DNA of 64,000 nucleotides from Falsigemmobacter intermedius (GTDB taxonomy: Bacteria; Pseudomonadota; Alphaproteobacteria; Rhodobacterales; Rhodobacteraceae), in assembly GCF_004054105.1 (NCBI RefSeq), contig NZ_SBLC01000006.1:121384-185383 (forward strand), written 5' to 3'. The notes under the pieces are model-generated. The model was not told where the DNA came from. It made no database searches and worked only from the letters and a program-made list of their open reading frames with translations. Positions within the stretch are counted from its first letter, which is position 1. Each line of letters begins with the position of its first letter. Shown here piece by piece: positions 35,914-45,425 of this stretch. Made by a program: the position numbers and the translations under genes.

Positions 35914-36576
35914 ATGTCCCTCTCAGCCATCGCACATACGGCCGTCGGCAGCGGTCTCTCGGACGCCTCGCGCAACACCCTGGCGTCGGATTATCAGAGC
36001 TTTCTAAACCTGCTGGTTGCGCAGGTCAGCAACCAGGACCCACTGGAGCCGATGGAATCCTCGCAATTCGTCAGCCAGCTTGCGCAGCTGACCCAGGTCG
36101 AGCAGTCGGTTCAGGTCAACACCCAGATGGAGGCTCTGCGCCGTCAGTTGTCTCTCAATGCCGCACTCTCGGAAACGGCGCTGATCGGGCGCGAAGTGAC
36201 GGTGCCTTCGGAGACCTTTTCGCTCGACGAGAATGGCGCGCGCTTTGCCTATGAACTCGGCACCGCGGCCGAAACCGTGCAACTGCAGATCCGCGATGCC
36301 TCGGGCGCTCTGGTTGCGGTGATTGACCAGCCCGCCGGTGAGGCCGGGGCGCGGCGTGAGGTGAGCTGGGACGGGATGACCTCGGGCGGCCTTCGTGCGG
36401 AAAACGGGCGCTATGGCATCTCGGTCGCAGCCATTACCGCCTCAGGCGAGGCGGGCAGCTATCAGACCTACAGCGCCGGAAAAGTTGTGGCGATTGACTA
36501 CAACGGCGGCAGCACCTGGCTGCAACTCGCAGACGGCACCCGCGTCAGCAGCGGCGACATCATCGGGGCGAGGTAA
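35914..36576 (+). CDS. flgD: Hook-cap protein FlgD
   Basis: 220 residues. YQSFLNLLVAQVSNQDPLEP and MESSQFVSQLAQLTQVEQSV (N-terminal signature), C-terminal FlgD Ig/tudor-like part ending TWLQLADGTRVSSGDIIGAR. Scaffold for hook assembly. Follows fliK after 10 bases. Confidence 0.96.
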   Translation: MSLSAIAHTAVGSGLSDASRNTLASDYQSFLNLLVAQVSNQDPLEPMESSQFVSQLAQLTQVEQSVQVNTQMEALRRQLSLNAALSETALIGREVTVPSETFSLDENGARFAYELGTAAETVQLQIRDASGALVAVIDQPAGEAGARREVSWDGMTSGGLRAENGRYGISVAAITASGEAGSYQTYSAGKVVAIDYNGGSTWLQLADGTRVSSGDIIGAR

Positions 36577-36648
36577 GGATCTGATCTGAGGGCGGGGCAA
36601 AAAACCGTCCCCGCCTCAGACAGTCTTTCCATTAATCACAATGCGAAG

Positions 36649-36677
36649 AGCACCCGGAGTTTTGCGGGTGCTTTTTT
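36649..36677 (+). terminator. Terminator after flgD
   Basis: AGCACCCG pairs with CGGGTGCT around an 8-base loop, then a T run. Ends the sigma-fliK-flgD transcript. A second hairpin at 36590-36612 (GGCGGGG/CCCCGCC) has no T run. Confidence 0.85.
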
Positions 36678-36709
36678 CATGCTTCCGGCTCGGAGATCCA
36701 AGGCCCGGC

Positions 36710-37252
36710 TCACCCGCCACGCATGGCAGCACCCATCTCCCGAAGCCTGTTCCCCGTCGCGCGGAAGTCCGAGCGGCGCATGTGAATATCCACGAGCCAG
36801 GGATAATGCGAGGCCGCGACCGCAAGGATCGCCGCGCGCATCGCCACATCGGGATCGGGCGCGCTTTGAACCAGCGGCATGGAGGAGGCGGCGATCACCA
36901 GCCGCTCCAGCGCGTCGCGGATTTCCAGGGGATTTCCGGGGCCTTCGCGCGTGACGATATCGGCGTCAAATTCCAGCATCCAGCGGGCCTGACCCTGAGG
37001 GCGGGCCAGTTCCAGCGTGTAGAGCCCGCCGTTCACCCGCTCAATCAGTGTGCCGCTTTCGCTGACGGCCACAGGCTCCGGCGCAAAGAGGGCCGCCCCC
37101 CTGTAACCCGCCTGGCTGCCCACCAGCAGAAGGGCCAGCACGCCTGCGCCGATCAGCGCTGTGCGCAGCGCCGGACGCCCCTCTTCGGGGCGGCGTCTCA
37201 GAACCACTATCCGTGTGCGGGTGGCCGGGGCGGGTGCAGTCGTCTCAGGCAT
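36710..37252 (-). CDS. FliL-like single-helix protein after flgH
   Basis: 180 residues: basic cytoplasmic N-terminus (RTRIVVLRRRPEEGRPALRT), one membrane helix (about 31-50), then a periplasmic domain with YTLELARPQGQARWMLEFDA and ERLVIAASSMPLVQ. Topology and its position after flgF-flgG-flgA-flgH, where many alphaproteobacteria have fliL, suggest FliL, which stiffens the stator-rotor region; direct sequence similarity is weak, so the name is not given. Confidence 0.6.
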   Translation of the reverse strand: MPETTAPAPATRTRIVVLRRRPEEGRPALRTALIGAGVLALLLVGSQAGYRGAALFAPEPVAVSESGTLIERVNGGLYTLELARPQGQARWMLEFDADIVTREGPGNPLEIRDALERLVIAASSMPLVQSAPDPDVAMRAAILAVAASHYPWLVDIHMRRSDFRATGNRLREMGAAMRGG

Positions 37253-38004
37253 CAGTAGGGAAGGATCACATCAAGCGCATCGGCACCATAGCGCGGCTGC
37301 TGCACCCGGCTCAGCTGGCCTTTGCCGCCATAGGCGATCCGGGCCTCTGCGATTTTTTCATAGGGAATGGTATTGCTCATCTCGATGTCGACGGGACGGA
37401 TGATGCCGGCCACGCGCAACTCCCGCAGTTCCGCATTCACGCGCACTTCCTGACGTCCGGCAATGACCAGATTGCCGTTGGAAAGCCGCTGTACGATCAT
37501 GGCAGCCACCTTCAGTTTGATTTCTTCGCCGCGCCGGATCGACCCCTGACCGCGGAAGCTGTCGCTGCTTGACAGATCCACCAGATCGCCGCTCGGCAGA
37601 TCCTCAGCCTTCAGGCCGGGCAGCACGCGGTCGAGTTTGCTTTCATAGCCAAGGAAGGTCGGCGCATCGATCCCGGTCGAGTTGGAGCGCGAGCGGGTCG
37701 AGGCATTGCGCAGCTCTGCCTCATCGTCGATCTCGATCATCACGGTCAGAATGTCACCCACACGCGCTGCGCGGTGGTCCCCGAAAAACCCGCTCGAGCC
37801 CTTCGCCCAAAGCGAGGCGCGGTCCGCGCGGGTCGGGGGCACATAGGGCTCAGGTTCCGGCATCGGCACGCGAACGGCGCGGGTTTCCGGCACATCCAGC
37901 GTCAGATCGCTGAGCTTAGGGTCGCGCTGCTCGGCAATCTGTGCGCAGCCGCTGAGCAGGGAAAGTCCTGCCAGGACTGCGAAGGGAATGCGGGTCAGGG
38001 TCAT
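37252..38004 (-). CDS. flgH: Flagellar L-ring protein FlgH
   Basis: 250 residues. Lipoprotein signal with lipobox LLSGC (cysteine about residue 20), SLWAKGSSGFFGDHRAARVG, DILTVMIEIDDEAELRNAST, GQGSIRRGEEIKLKVAAMIV and the C-terminal YGGKGQLSRVQQPRYGADAL. Forms the outer-membrane ring. Confidence 0.96.
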   Translation of the reverse strand: MTLTRIPFAVLAGLSLLSGCAQIAEQRDPKLSDLTLDVPETRAVRVPMPEPEPYVPPTRADRASLWAKGSSGFFGDHRAARVGDILTVMIEIDDEAELRNASTRSRSNSTGIDAPTFLGYESKLDRVLPGLKAEDLPSGDLVDLSSSDSFRGQGSIRRGEEIKLKVAAMIVQRLSNGNLVIAGRQEVRVNAELRELRVAGIIRPVDIEMSNTIPYEKIAEARIAYGGKGQLSRVQQPRYGADALDVILPY

Positions 38005-38669
38005 CGGTCAATCTCCACCCGTCCGTCGGTCAGGGCCTGACCCGTGACGATTTTTCCAGAACTGAGGTTTTGCACCCGCAGCGTCGCGCCGAGTGCCGCA
38101 TCTTCAAGCGCCCGGGCCGCCGCCGTGACGCGCAGCCCGCGGGCGGTATAGATCAGCTCGAGCCGGTCGCCGCGCCGGATCACCCGGGGCGCGCGCAGAG
38201 AACTCGCGGGCACCGGCCGGCCCTCGGGCAGAAGACGGCGCACTTCACGGCCGCGAATTTCTTCCATGGCCAGAACCGACGTGGCGCTGAGGGCGTGAAG
38301 CGGCAGGCGGCGATGGGTGAAATCTTCCGCCCGCGCCATCTCACCCGGGGAAAGGCTGCGAGCGGGGACGGGCACATCCACCATCGCCTGAAACCGTCCC
38401 GCCAGCGTCAGCGGAGCCCCGTTTTGCGGCTCAACCACGGCGGCGAAGCGCCCGTTGCTGAGGTCTTCGCGCAGTGAAATGACCCGCAGCGCCAGATCGG
38501 GCACGCCTTCGGGCAGGATCAGCTCAATGGCGGCACCGGCGGGCAGGGCAGGCCCCGCCGCCTCGGTCAGCGCGGCCTCCAGCAGGATCTCAAGCGGCGC
38601 GGGCGAAAGCTCCGCATGAAGCGGAGCGCCCGGCAGCGCAAGGATCAGTGCCAGAAGCCAGCGGCGCAT
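38001..38669 (-). CDS. flgA: P-ring assembly chaperone FlgA
   Basis: 222 residues. Signal peptide MRRWLLALILALPGAPLHAE, SAF-like domain with VPARSLSPGEMARAEDFTHR, EIRGREVRRLLPEGRPVPAS and RRGDRLELIYTARGLRVTAA. Periplasmic chaperone for FlgI. Overlaps flgH by 4 bases. Confidence 0.94.
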   Translation of the reverse strand: MRRWLLALILALPGAPLHAELSPAPLEILLEAALTEAAGPALPAGAAIELILPEGVPDLALRVISLREDLSNGRFAAVVEPQNGAPLTLAGRFQAMVDVPVPARSLSPGEMARAEDFTHRRLPLHALSATSVLAMEEIRGREVRRLLPEGRPVPASSLRAPRVIRRGDRLELIYTARGLRVTAAARALEDAALGATLRVQNLSSGKIVTGQALTDGRVEIDR

Positions 38670-38671
38670 GA

Positions 38672-39457
38672 TCAGCGCACCTGCACGGCGGTCTGCATCA
38701 TCTGATCAGCCGTGGTGATGGCTTTCGAGTTCATCTCATAGGCGCGCTGCGCCGAGATCAGATCCGTGATCTGGCGGATCACATCAACGTTCGAGGCCTC
38801 AACGTAGAACTGGCGCAGCGTGCCGAAGCCTTCATCCCCGGCCTGAGCCAGCACCGGCGCGCCGGAGGCTGCGGTTTCGGCCAGAAGGTTGTTGCCCATC
38901 GGGCGCAGACCCGCCTCATTGATAAAGCCCGCGAGGGTGATTTCGCCCAGTTCCTGCGGCAGCATTTCGCCGGGCACCAGGACGCTCACCACGCCATCGG
39001 CGCTGATCTGAACGGAGGTGGCTTCCTCCGGAACGGCGAAGCCCGGATCAAGCGGATAGCCGTCATTGGTCACGATCTCCCCCTCGGGCGAAAGGGTGAA
39101 ATTACCGGCGCGGGTATAAGCGGTGGTGCCGTCGGGCAGAGTGATCTGAAAATACCCCCGGCCCTGAATCGCCAGATCCAGCTGGTTGCCGGTCTCGGTC
39201 ATCCCGCCCTGCGTGTTCAGCCGCATGATCCCGGCTGTTGCGACGCCCAGACCGATGTCCACGCCGACCGGGCGGATCGCACCGTCATCCGCGACCAGGG
39301 CGCCCGCGCGGTTGTCGGACTGATAGAGCAGATCCTGGAACGCCGCCCGCCCGGCCTTGAAGCCGGTGGTATTGGCGTTCGCGATATTGTTGGCGATGAC
39401 ATCCACATTGGTCTGCTGAGCGAGCATCCCCGAGGCGGCAATTCCAAGCGCTTTCAT
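38672..39457 (-). CDS. flgG: Distal rod protein FlgG
   Basis: 261 residues. MKALGIAASGMLAQQTNVDV, IANNIANANTTGFKAGRAAF, and C-terminal NVDVIRQITDLISAQRAYEM, NSKAITTADQMMQTAVQVR. Typical length and signature. Confidence 0.97.
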   Translation of the reverse strand: MKALGIAASGMLAQQTNVDVIANNIANANTTGFKAGRAAFQDLLYQSDNRAGALVADDGAIRPVGVDIGLGVATAGIMRLNTQGGMTETGNQLDLAIQGRGYFQITLPDGTTAYTRAGNFTLSPEGEIVTNDGYPLDPGFAVPEEATSVQISADGVVSVLVPGEMLPQELGEITLAGFINEAGLRPMGNNLLAETAASGAPVLAQAGDEGFGTLRQFYVEASNVDVIRQITDLISAQRAYEMNSKAITTADQMMQTAVQVR

Positions 39458-39477
39458 GGCGGTGTCCTTTGCGTGGT

Positions 39478-40215
39478 TCAGGCCCGCTGGCCGATTTTGC
39501 TCAGCGCCGTGCGGCGCAGCTCGTCATGGTTGCGCCCGACCGACATCGCCTGGTCATAGGCACGCTGAATTTTGATCAGGCGGACCATCTCGGTGATCGG
39601 ATTGACGTTTGAGGCTTCAACCGCGCCCTGGATCACCTGGGGGGCTTCCATCAGCTCCGGCTCCGGCGCGCCGTCGCGGGGCTGAAAGAGGCTCTCGCCG
39701 CTGCGCTGCCAGGTGGCCAGATCGGGCGCGGCATAGACGCCGATCCGTGCGATCATCGCCCCCGTGCCGTCAGAAACCGTCCCGTCCCGTCCCACCACCG
39801 GCAGGCCAGTGCCTTCCGCCAGAACCACCGGCGCACCGCCGTCGTCGAGGATTGCATGACCTGCGGCCGTGACGAGTTGCCCCTCAGCATCCGGCGTCAG
39901 CTGCGCCGCGCGGCCATAGCCGATCCCGCCGTCGGGCAGGGCAAAGGCAAAAAGCCCCTCGCCGCCGAGCGCGAGATCCAGCGGATTGCCCGTCGGGGTC
40001 AGCGTCCCGGCCCGGGTGTCGGTATAGCTCATCCGCGGTTGCGGCATGGCGATCGGTCCGCGTGCGGGATCCGCCGGTGTCAGAAGGTCTTCAAAGACAA
40101 GGCGCGAGGCGCGAAACCCGGCCGTTGCCCCATTCGCAAGATTGTTTGACGTCACATCAAGCGCCTGCTGCAAACCCGCAGCGGCTGCGAGCGGCAGATA
40201 TGCAGTGGTATCCAT
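39478..40215 (-). CDS. flgF: Proximal rod protein FlgF
   Basis: 245 residues from ATG 40215 (TTG 40227 is a less likely alternative). YLPLAAAAGLQQALDVTSNN, LANGATAGFRASRLVF, C-terminal NVNPITEMVRLIKIQRAYDQ. Shorter N-terminal motif than FlgG, as usual for FlgF. First gene of flgF-flgG-flgA-flgH-fliL-like operon. Confidence 0.93.
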   Translation of the reverse strand: MDTTAYLPLAAAAGLQQALDVTSNNLANGATAGFRASRLVFEDLLTPADPARGPIAMPQPRMSYTDTRAGTLTPTGNPLDLALGGEGLFAFALPDGGIGYGRAAQLTPDAEGQLVTAAGHAILDDGGAPVVLAEGTGLPVVGRDGTVSDGTGAMIARIGVYAAPDLATWQRSGESLFQPRDGAPEPELMEAPQVIQGAVEASNVNPITEMVRLIKIQRAYDQAMSVGRNHDELRRTALSKIGQRA

Positions 40216-40249
40216 CTCTTGCCTCAATTCATGCGATTTAGGTTGATCT

Positions 40250-40277
40250 CAAGTATTGTGACAAGTATTGCAAGTAT
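40250..40277 (+). repeat. Three direct CAAGTAT repeats
   Basis: CAAGTAT occurs at 40250-40256, 40262-40268 and 40271-40277, with longer match CAAGTATTG for the first two. The array is in the divergent gap between flgF and the 775-residue gene and is the densest cluster of the element shared by flagellar promoters. Confidence 0.7.
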
Positions 40278-40314
40278 AAATTTTGAACTCTGCACAGACC
40301 TGATCGGGATTCTG

Positions 40315-42642
40315 ATGAACGGCCGGCTGCCTTCACCTTTGCGCCTTGCAGTGCTGGCCGCCGCAGCGGGCAGCGCCGCTGTGCTGCCGCCCTTTGCCTT
40401 TGCGCAGACCCGCGACGGCTATGTGGCGGCGGTGATCGAGATGCAGACCGAGATGCCGCGCCCGCAACCACGGCCTGAGTTCATCGGCTGGCGCACGCGC
40501 GACATCGCCCCGCCAGCCCGCAGGCCCGACAGCGCAGAGGGTTTTGCCGCAGAGGTGGCTGAGGTGGCCGACGAGCCGCTCGCAGAGGTCGCCTCCGCAG
40601 AGCAGCATGAGCCGCCGGTATCGCCCCGTGCCGTGCCGACTGAGCCGCAACTCTCTGATGTAAGCGCCGATCAGGCCGAGGTTGCAGCCGATGCGCCGGT
40701 TGTCCTTGCCCTCGCAGAGGCTGCGCCGGTGATCGTTCCCGCGACGGAGCCGCAGAGTGCTGAGCCTTCGGCCCTGGTTCTGCCGGCAACGACGGCCACG
40801 CCTGCAGCGGCCCCGGAGGGGCCGAAGCCATTCGTGATGCCGCAGAATTCGGTGCTGACGGGGGCAGGCGAGCCGGTGCCAGCGGCCTCTGCCTTTGTGC
40901 TCTCCAAAGCGCCGCCGTCGGACCCGGCAGAAGAGGCGCTGATGGCGCGGGGCCTGCCGCAGGTTTCGACCCGGAACGTCGACGAAAAGACCTTTGCCAC
41001 CGACCGCCGCCTGCTTGAGCGCCGCTGGGGCGCGGCGACTGAGCCCTTGCAGAAAATCACTGCGGCGCTGGATCTGGCGCAGCTTCACATTGGCGTGATG
41101 CTGCTGGTTGAGGCGCGGGACTGGCTTGGCCGCGCCCGCAGCCTCGGCGCAAAATCAGAGCCTGAGCTTTACGCCCGCCTCATCGCTCTTGAGCAGGTCA
41201 CTTCGGTTTTGTCGCTGCGCGGCATCACCCGCGATCTGCCGCAATGGCCTGGCGGTGCCGTCTGGCAGGTAGCGGCCGGTCAGACGGCAGGGCTGTCGCG
41301 GGGCGATTTCACGCTTGAGGATGCGGTCGCCGGGCTCAATGACGAATCCCGCGCGGTGATTACCCGACTGATCCCGCTGCTCTTCGATGCGATCCTTGAG
41401 GCCGGTGATTACCGTCTGGCCGAAGCGCTCCTGCGCGGGGCTCAGGCGCGCACCCGACTTGAGGGCACCCCCGTCTGGCACATGATGATGGGACGGCTGG
41501 CGCTTGGCTATGACATGCCCCAGGAGGCTTTTGATCACTTTGCCCGGGCCGCAGAGGGCAGGGATATTTCCGCACAGCGGGCGCGGATTGCGCTGGCCGA
41601 TCTGGCACTGGCACGCAAAGATCCGAAGCTGCTTCCCGCTTTGCGCGACATTCTGCGCGAAGGGGTGAACCAGTGGCGCTATGGCCGTGAGGCTCTGGTG
41701 CTTCGCGCGCGGCTGGCGCAGGTGGCCGAGGATCTGGGAGACATCCCCATGGCGCTCGACATTATGGGCAAGATCCGCCTCGATCATCCCGGCACGCCGG
41801 AGGCCATTCTTGCGCATGAGCGCGGGGCCCTGGCGCTGGCGGCTTTTGCCGTGGCGATGGATGCCGAAGAAATCGATCTCTACACCTATCTGCACAGCCT
41901 GCGGAATGTGGAGGCTTTCTACCGCCTCGATCCGGTCTGGCCGATTGCGCGGATGGCGCTGGCCCGCGCCTGGAGCCGGGCGGGGCTGCATGAGGCGGCG
42001 GCGGCGGAATATGCCGCGCTCCAAGCCGATCTGACCCGCGACGGCTCGCCTGAGCCGCAGCCCCGCATCGCGGCAGAGCTGCCCGTCGCCGAAGCAGAGG
42101 CGCTTCTGGCAGTCTGGCGTGCGGATCGGGCCAAAGTGGCGCTGGCGCGTCAGGGTCTGCCGCGGTTTGAAGATCTCACCCCGCGCTATGCCGGGGCCGC
42201 GCTGCAGGCGGCAGCCCCGCAGGCGCTGTCGCTTGTGGTGGCTGAGACCGATCCGCAGGCACAGCTGGTGCGTGCCGCAGCCGCGCGCGCCCTTGGCGCC
42301 GATACGGAGGCCCGTGAGGCGCATCGCGCACTGAGCGCGGCGGGGGCGCTGGTGGACAGGCCGTCTGAGGCGCTTGAGGCCATTTTGCTCGCCCAGGAGC
42401 AGGCCGACAGCGATTTCGTCGCCAGGACCTGGGCCGGACTGCAGGCCACCGCAGCCGGTCAGGCCACGGCCGTTGCGCCCGCTCTCTATGAGGGGCTGAC
42501 AGAGCCTTTGCCGAACCTGCGCCCCCTGTCGCGCGGGATTGCAGACCAACTCCTGGCGCGCAGCGAAGCCACTGCTGCCGCCACCCGCGCGCTGCTGGCG
42601 CGTCCTGCGCCTGACGCATCTGATGCGCCGGGCGTGCCGTAA
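40315..42642 (+). CDS. Large secreted TPR-like protein, unknown
   Basis: 775 residues from ATG 40315. Signal peptide (LRLAVLAAAAGSAAVLPPFA, cleavage near AFA-Q), an Ala/Pro/Glu-rich linker about 30-230, then about 500 residues of helical repeats of TPR/SEL type (LIPLLFDAILEAGDYRLAEA, GYDMPQEAFDHFARAAEGRD, MALARAWSRAGLHEAAAAEY). No catalytic motif recognised. Sits between flgF and flgE. Rhizobial flagellar clusters contain MotC, a periplasmic helical stator protein about half this size; a related role is a guess. The start has a weak ribosome site; an upstream frame is open to 40219. Confidence 0.75.
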   Translation: MNGRLPSPLRLAVLAAAAGSAAVLPPFAFAQTRDGYVAAVIEMQTEMPRPQPRPEFIGWRTRDIAPPARRPDSAEGFAAEVAEVADEPLAEVASAEQHEPPVSPRAVPTEPQLSDVSADQAEVAADAPVVLALAEAAPVIVPATEPQSAEPSALVLPATTATPAAAPEGPKPFVMPQNSVLTGAGEPVPAASAFVLSKAPPSDPAEEALMARGLPQVSTRNVDEKTFATDRRLLERRWGAATEPLQKITAALDLAQLHIGVMLLVEARDWLGRARSLGAKSEPELYARLIALEQVTSVLSLRGITRDLPQWPGGAVWQVAAGQTAGLSRGDFTLEDAVAGLNDESRAVITRLIPLLFDAILEAGDYRLAEALLRGAQARTRLEGTPVWHMMMGRLALGYDMPQEAFDHFARAAEGRDISAQRARIALADLALARKDPKLLPALRDILREGVNQWRYGREALVLRARLAQVAEDLGDIPMALDIMGKIRLDHPGTPEAILAHERGALALAAFAVAMDAEEIDLYTYLHSLRNVEAFYRLDPVWPIARMALARAWSRAGLHEAAAAEYAALQADLTRDGSPEPQPRIAAELPVAEAEALLAVWRADRAKVALARQGLPRFEDLTPRYAGAALQAAAPQALSLVVAETDPQAQLVRAAAARALGADTEAREAHRALSAAGALVDRPSEALEAILLAQEQADSDFVARTWAGLQATAAGQATAVAPALYEGLTEPLPNLRPLSRGIADQLLARSEATAAATRALLARPAPDASDAPGVP

Positions 42643-42697
42643 CCATAGTTTGACCGCCGAAGGCCGGTGCGCCGGGGCGAAAGAAGGGAAGAGTGCA

Positions 42698-43999
42698 ATG
42701 AGCGTCTCCGCTGCCATGAAAACCGCCGTCAGCGGCCTGGTCGCAAATGCGACGGCTGTTGCCCGCGTCTCGGAAAACATCGCCAACGCCAATACCATTG
42801 GCTATAAGCGCAGCTTCGCCGATCTGGTCACTTCAACCTCTCCGGGGATCGGCTCGGTCTCGGGCGTGCAGGCCCGTGTGGGCTCAGAAGTCTCAGGCGG
42901 CGGCGCGATCAACAGCACGGCCAATGCAATGGACCTTGCGGTCTCGGGCACCGGGTTTTTCGTGGTCTCCAAGACCCCGAATGACCCGCTTTTGTCGAAT
43001 TATTTTCTGACCCGCGCAGGCTCTTTCCGTCAGGATGAAAACGGCTATCTGGTCAATTCGGCGGGCTATTATCTGGCGGCTTTCGAGATTGATGCTGATA
43101 CCGGCACCCTCGGGGCCGTGGATCGCGGCGGCTTTGGCAGCCTTTCGAGTGTCCGTCTGGGTGAGATGATGCTGCCTGCAGAGCCCACCACCGCGGCCAG
43201 CGTCAGCGGCAACCTTCCCGCCCAGGAAAGCGGCGTGGCGATCCCCGGCGCACCCTTCCTGTCGAGCATGGAGTTCTACACCCAGCTGGGCAACAGCGAA
43301 AATATGACGCTCTCCTGGCAGCCGACCACGGTGGATAACACCTGGGATCTGACGCTCACCGACAGCACCGGACGGCTTCACGGCACTGTGGAGGTTGTCT
43401 TTCATAACTCAGGGGCCACCCCCGGCGCCCCGGCCTCTTACGCGCTGAAGACGCCGCAGCCTGCGGGTGCTTCGGGGATCATCCTCGATGCCGCAACCGG
43501 CACGCTGTCGCTGAGCGTCGATGCCCGCGGCGATGAACTGCCGATCACGCTCAGCCTTGGTGTTCCGGGCAGCTATGACGGCATTCAGCAGTTTGTGGGT
43601 GACTTCACGCCGCAGAAGTTCAAGGTCGACGGTTCTGCCCAGACCGCACTGGCGCGGACCGAGATCGACGGGCAGGGCAATCTGACCGGGGTCTTTGACG
43701 ACGGCCGCCGCAAAACGCTTTATGAGATCCCGGTTGCCCAGGTCACCAACCCTGACGGGCTGACGCTGATCGACGGCAACGCCTGGACCGTCAGCCGTGC
43801 AGCGGGCGATCTGTCGCTGCAGGCGGCAGGCTCGGGCAAAAACGGTGTGATCGTCTCCGGCGCGCTTGAGGCCTCGACCGTTGAGGTCACCAATGAGCTG
43901 ACCGATCTGATCCGCGTCCAGCGCGCCTATTCCTCCAACGCCAAGATCATCACCACTGCAGATGAAATGCTGCAGGAAGTGACCAATCTGAAGCGCTGA
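42698..43999 (+). CDS. flgE: Flagellar hook protein FlgE
   Basis: 433 residues. MSVSAAMKTAVSGLVANATA, SENIANANTIGYKRSFADLV, hook-specific inner domains, C-terminal ASTVEVTNELTDLIRVQRAY and KIITTADEMLQEVTNLKR. Start ATG 42698 preceded by AAGAAGGGAAGAG. Followed by flgK and flgL. Confidence 0.96.
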   Translation: MSVSAAMKTAVSGLVANATAVARVSENIANANTIGYKRSFADLVTSTSPGIGSVSGVQARVGSEVSGGGAINSTANAMDLAVSGTGFFVVSKTPNDPLLSNYFLTRAGSFRQDENGYLVNSAGYYLAAFEIDADTGTLGAVDRGGFGSLSSVRLGEMMLPAEPTTAASVSGNLPAQESGVAIPGAPFLSSMEFYTQLGNSENMTLSWQPTTVDNTWDLTLTDSTGRLHGTVEVVFHNSGATPGAPASYALKTPQPAGASGIILDAATGTLSLSVDARGDELPITLSLGVPGSYDGIQQFVGDFTPQKFKVDGSAQTALARTEIDGQGNLTGVFDDGRRKTLYEIPVAQVTNPDGLTLIDGNAWTVSRAAGDLSLQAAGSGKNGVIVSGALEASTVEVTNELTDLIRVQRAYSSNAKIITTADEMLQEVTNLKR

Positions 44000-44013
44000 T
44001 CTGAGGGCATATC

Positions 44014-45411
44014 ATGGGCATTTCCAGCGCCTTTTCCATCGCGGCCTCTGGCCTGCGCGCCACCTCGATCCAAAGCGATCTGGTCGCACGCAATATCTCG
44101 AACGCGCAGACCGAAGGGTACAGTCGCAAATCGGCCGAGCTGACCACGCGCAACGGGGCCGTCCTGGTCGCAGGCGTCAGCCGCGAGGTTGATCCGCTTC
44201 TCGACCGGCTTGACCGCTCTAACCGCGCTGAGCAGGCGCGGGCCTCGACCATCGCGGGCGCGCTCTCGACCTATACCGATTATCTCGGCCAGCCGGAGGA
44301 TCAGACCTCTCCGGTCAATGCGCTGAACCGTCTTTACACCTCGATGCTGACGCTTGCCTCCAGCCCTGGTGCAGCCGCCGCGCAGCTTGCCGCCGTTGAG
44401 GCGGCTCAGGCGCTCTCGGGTCAGATCAATGATCTCGCCGTCACGCTGAGCGAGCTTGGTCGTGAGGTCGATCTGAACATCCGCTACGATGTGGCTTCGG
44501 TCAACGACAACCTGACGCGCCTGGGGCAGATCAACGCCCGGCTGGGCCAGATTGGCGGTGAGGGCCTTGAAGGTGCGGATCTGAAGGACGAAGCGGCCCG
44601 GCTGATCGACGGACTGTCCGATTTTATGGATGTCCAGGTCACCAGCTTCGCGGATGGCTCTGTTAACCTCTACACCACCGGCGGGACTGAGCTTCTGACC
44701 CAGCGTCGTGTGACGCATATCAGTTACGATCCGACCGCCGGGAAACTTTTTGCCGGCAATGCCGAGATCACCCCGGGGGCACCGGGCGTGCGCGGCTTCA
44801 GCGCGGGAAGCCTTGCGGGGCTTTTTGAACTGCAGGGAAAGATCATCCCGCAGCTTTCGCAGGAGCTTGATGGTTTTGCCACGCTTCTGGTGGACCGCTT
44901 CCGCGCCATCGACGACAGCCTTGCGCCCGGAGAGCCCGGGCTCTTCGTCGACAGCGCCGGTGAGGGACGCGGGGCGGGCGGGCTTGCGCAGCGCCTGACC
45001 ATCAACCCGCGCGTCAGCCCCGCAAAGGGCGGCGATCCGGCCCTTCTGACCTCGGGGCTTGGCAGCGAGCCGGGCCTCAGCCAGGGCGATCCGGCGCTGA
45101 TTTTTGCGATGATCTCCGCGATTGACGAACGCGTTGCAGGCAACACCGCCTTTGGCGAGCGCCAGTCGCTGAGCGATTATGCCACCTCGATGGTCTCAGG
45201 CCAGCAGCAGCGCCGCGTGAGCGCTGAGGCCGTGGCGGGGCAGGCGGCGATTTCGGGGGCAACCATTTCGGCTTCACGGCGCAATCTTCAGGGCGTGAAC
45301 CTTGATGATGAGCTGCAAAGCCTTCTGGTGCTCGAGCAGAGCTTTGCGGCCAACAGCCGGGTGCTGAGTTCACTGCAGTCCATGATGGACGACCTTTTTA
45401 ACGCCATCTGA
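44014..45411 (+). CDS. flgK: Hook-filament junction protein FlgK
   Basis: 465 residues. N-terminal FSIAASGLRATSIQSDLVAR then NISNAQTEGYSRKSAELTT; C-terminal NLQGVNLDDELQSLLVLEQS and FAANSRVLSSLQSMMDDLF. First junction protein. Confidence 0.96.
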   Translation: MGISSAFSIAASGLRATSIQSDLVARNISNAQTEGYSRKSAELTTRNGAVLVAGVSREVDPLLDRLDRSNRAEQARASTIAGALSTYTDYLGQPEDQTSPVNALNRLYTSMLTLASSPGAAAAQLAAVEAAQALSGQINDLAVTLSELGREVDLNIRYDVASVNDNLTRLGQINARLGQIGGEGLEGADLKDEAARLIDGLSDFMDVQVTSFADGSVNLYTTGGTELLTQRRVTHISYDPTAGKLFAGNAEITPGAPGVRGFSAGSLAGLFELQGKIIPQLSQELDGFATLLVDRFRAIDDSLAPGEPGLFVDSAGEGRGAGGLAQRLTINPRVSPAKGGDPALLTSGLGSEPGLSQGDPALIFAMISAIDERVAGNTAFGERQSLSDYATSMVSGQQQRRVSAEAVAGQAAISGATISASRRNLQGVNLDDELQSLLVLEQSFAANSRVLSSLQSMMDDLFNAI

Positions 45412-45425
45412 GGGAGCCGCCTGAT

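Noticed and set aside
36590..36612. Second terminator after flgD
   Set aside because: GGCGGGG/CCCCGCC can pair but no T tract follows.
41155..42798. 547-codon open frame on the minus strand
   Set aside because: Antisense to the 775-residue gene; Arg/His/Gln-rich composition of a shadow frame, no domain.
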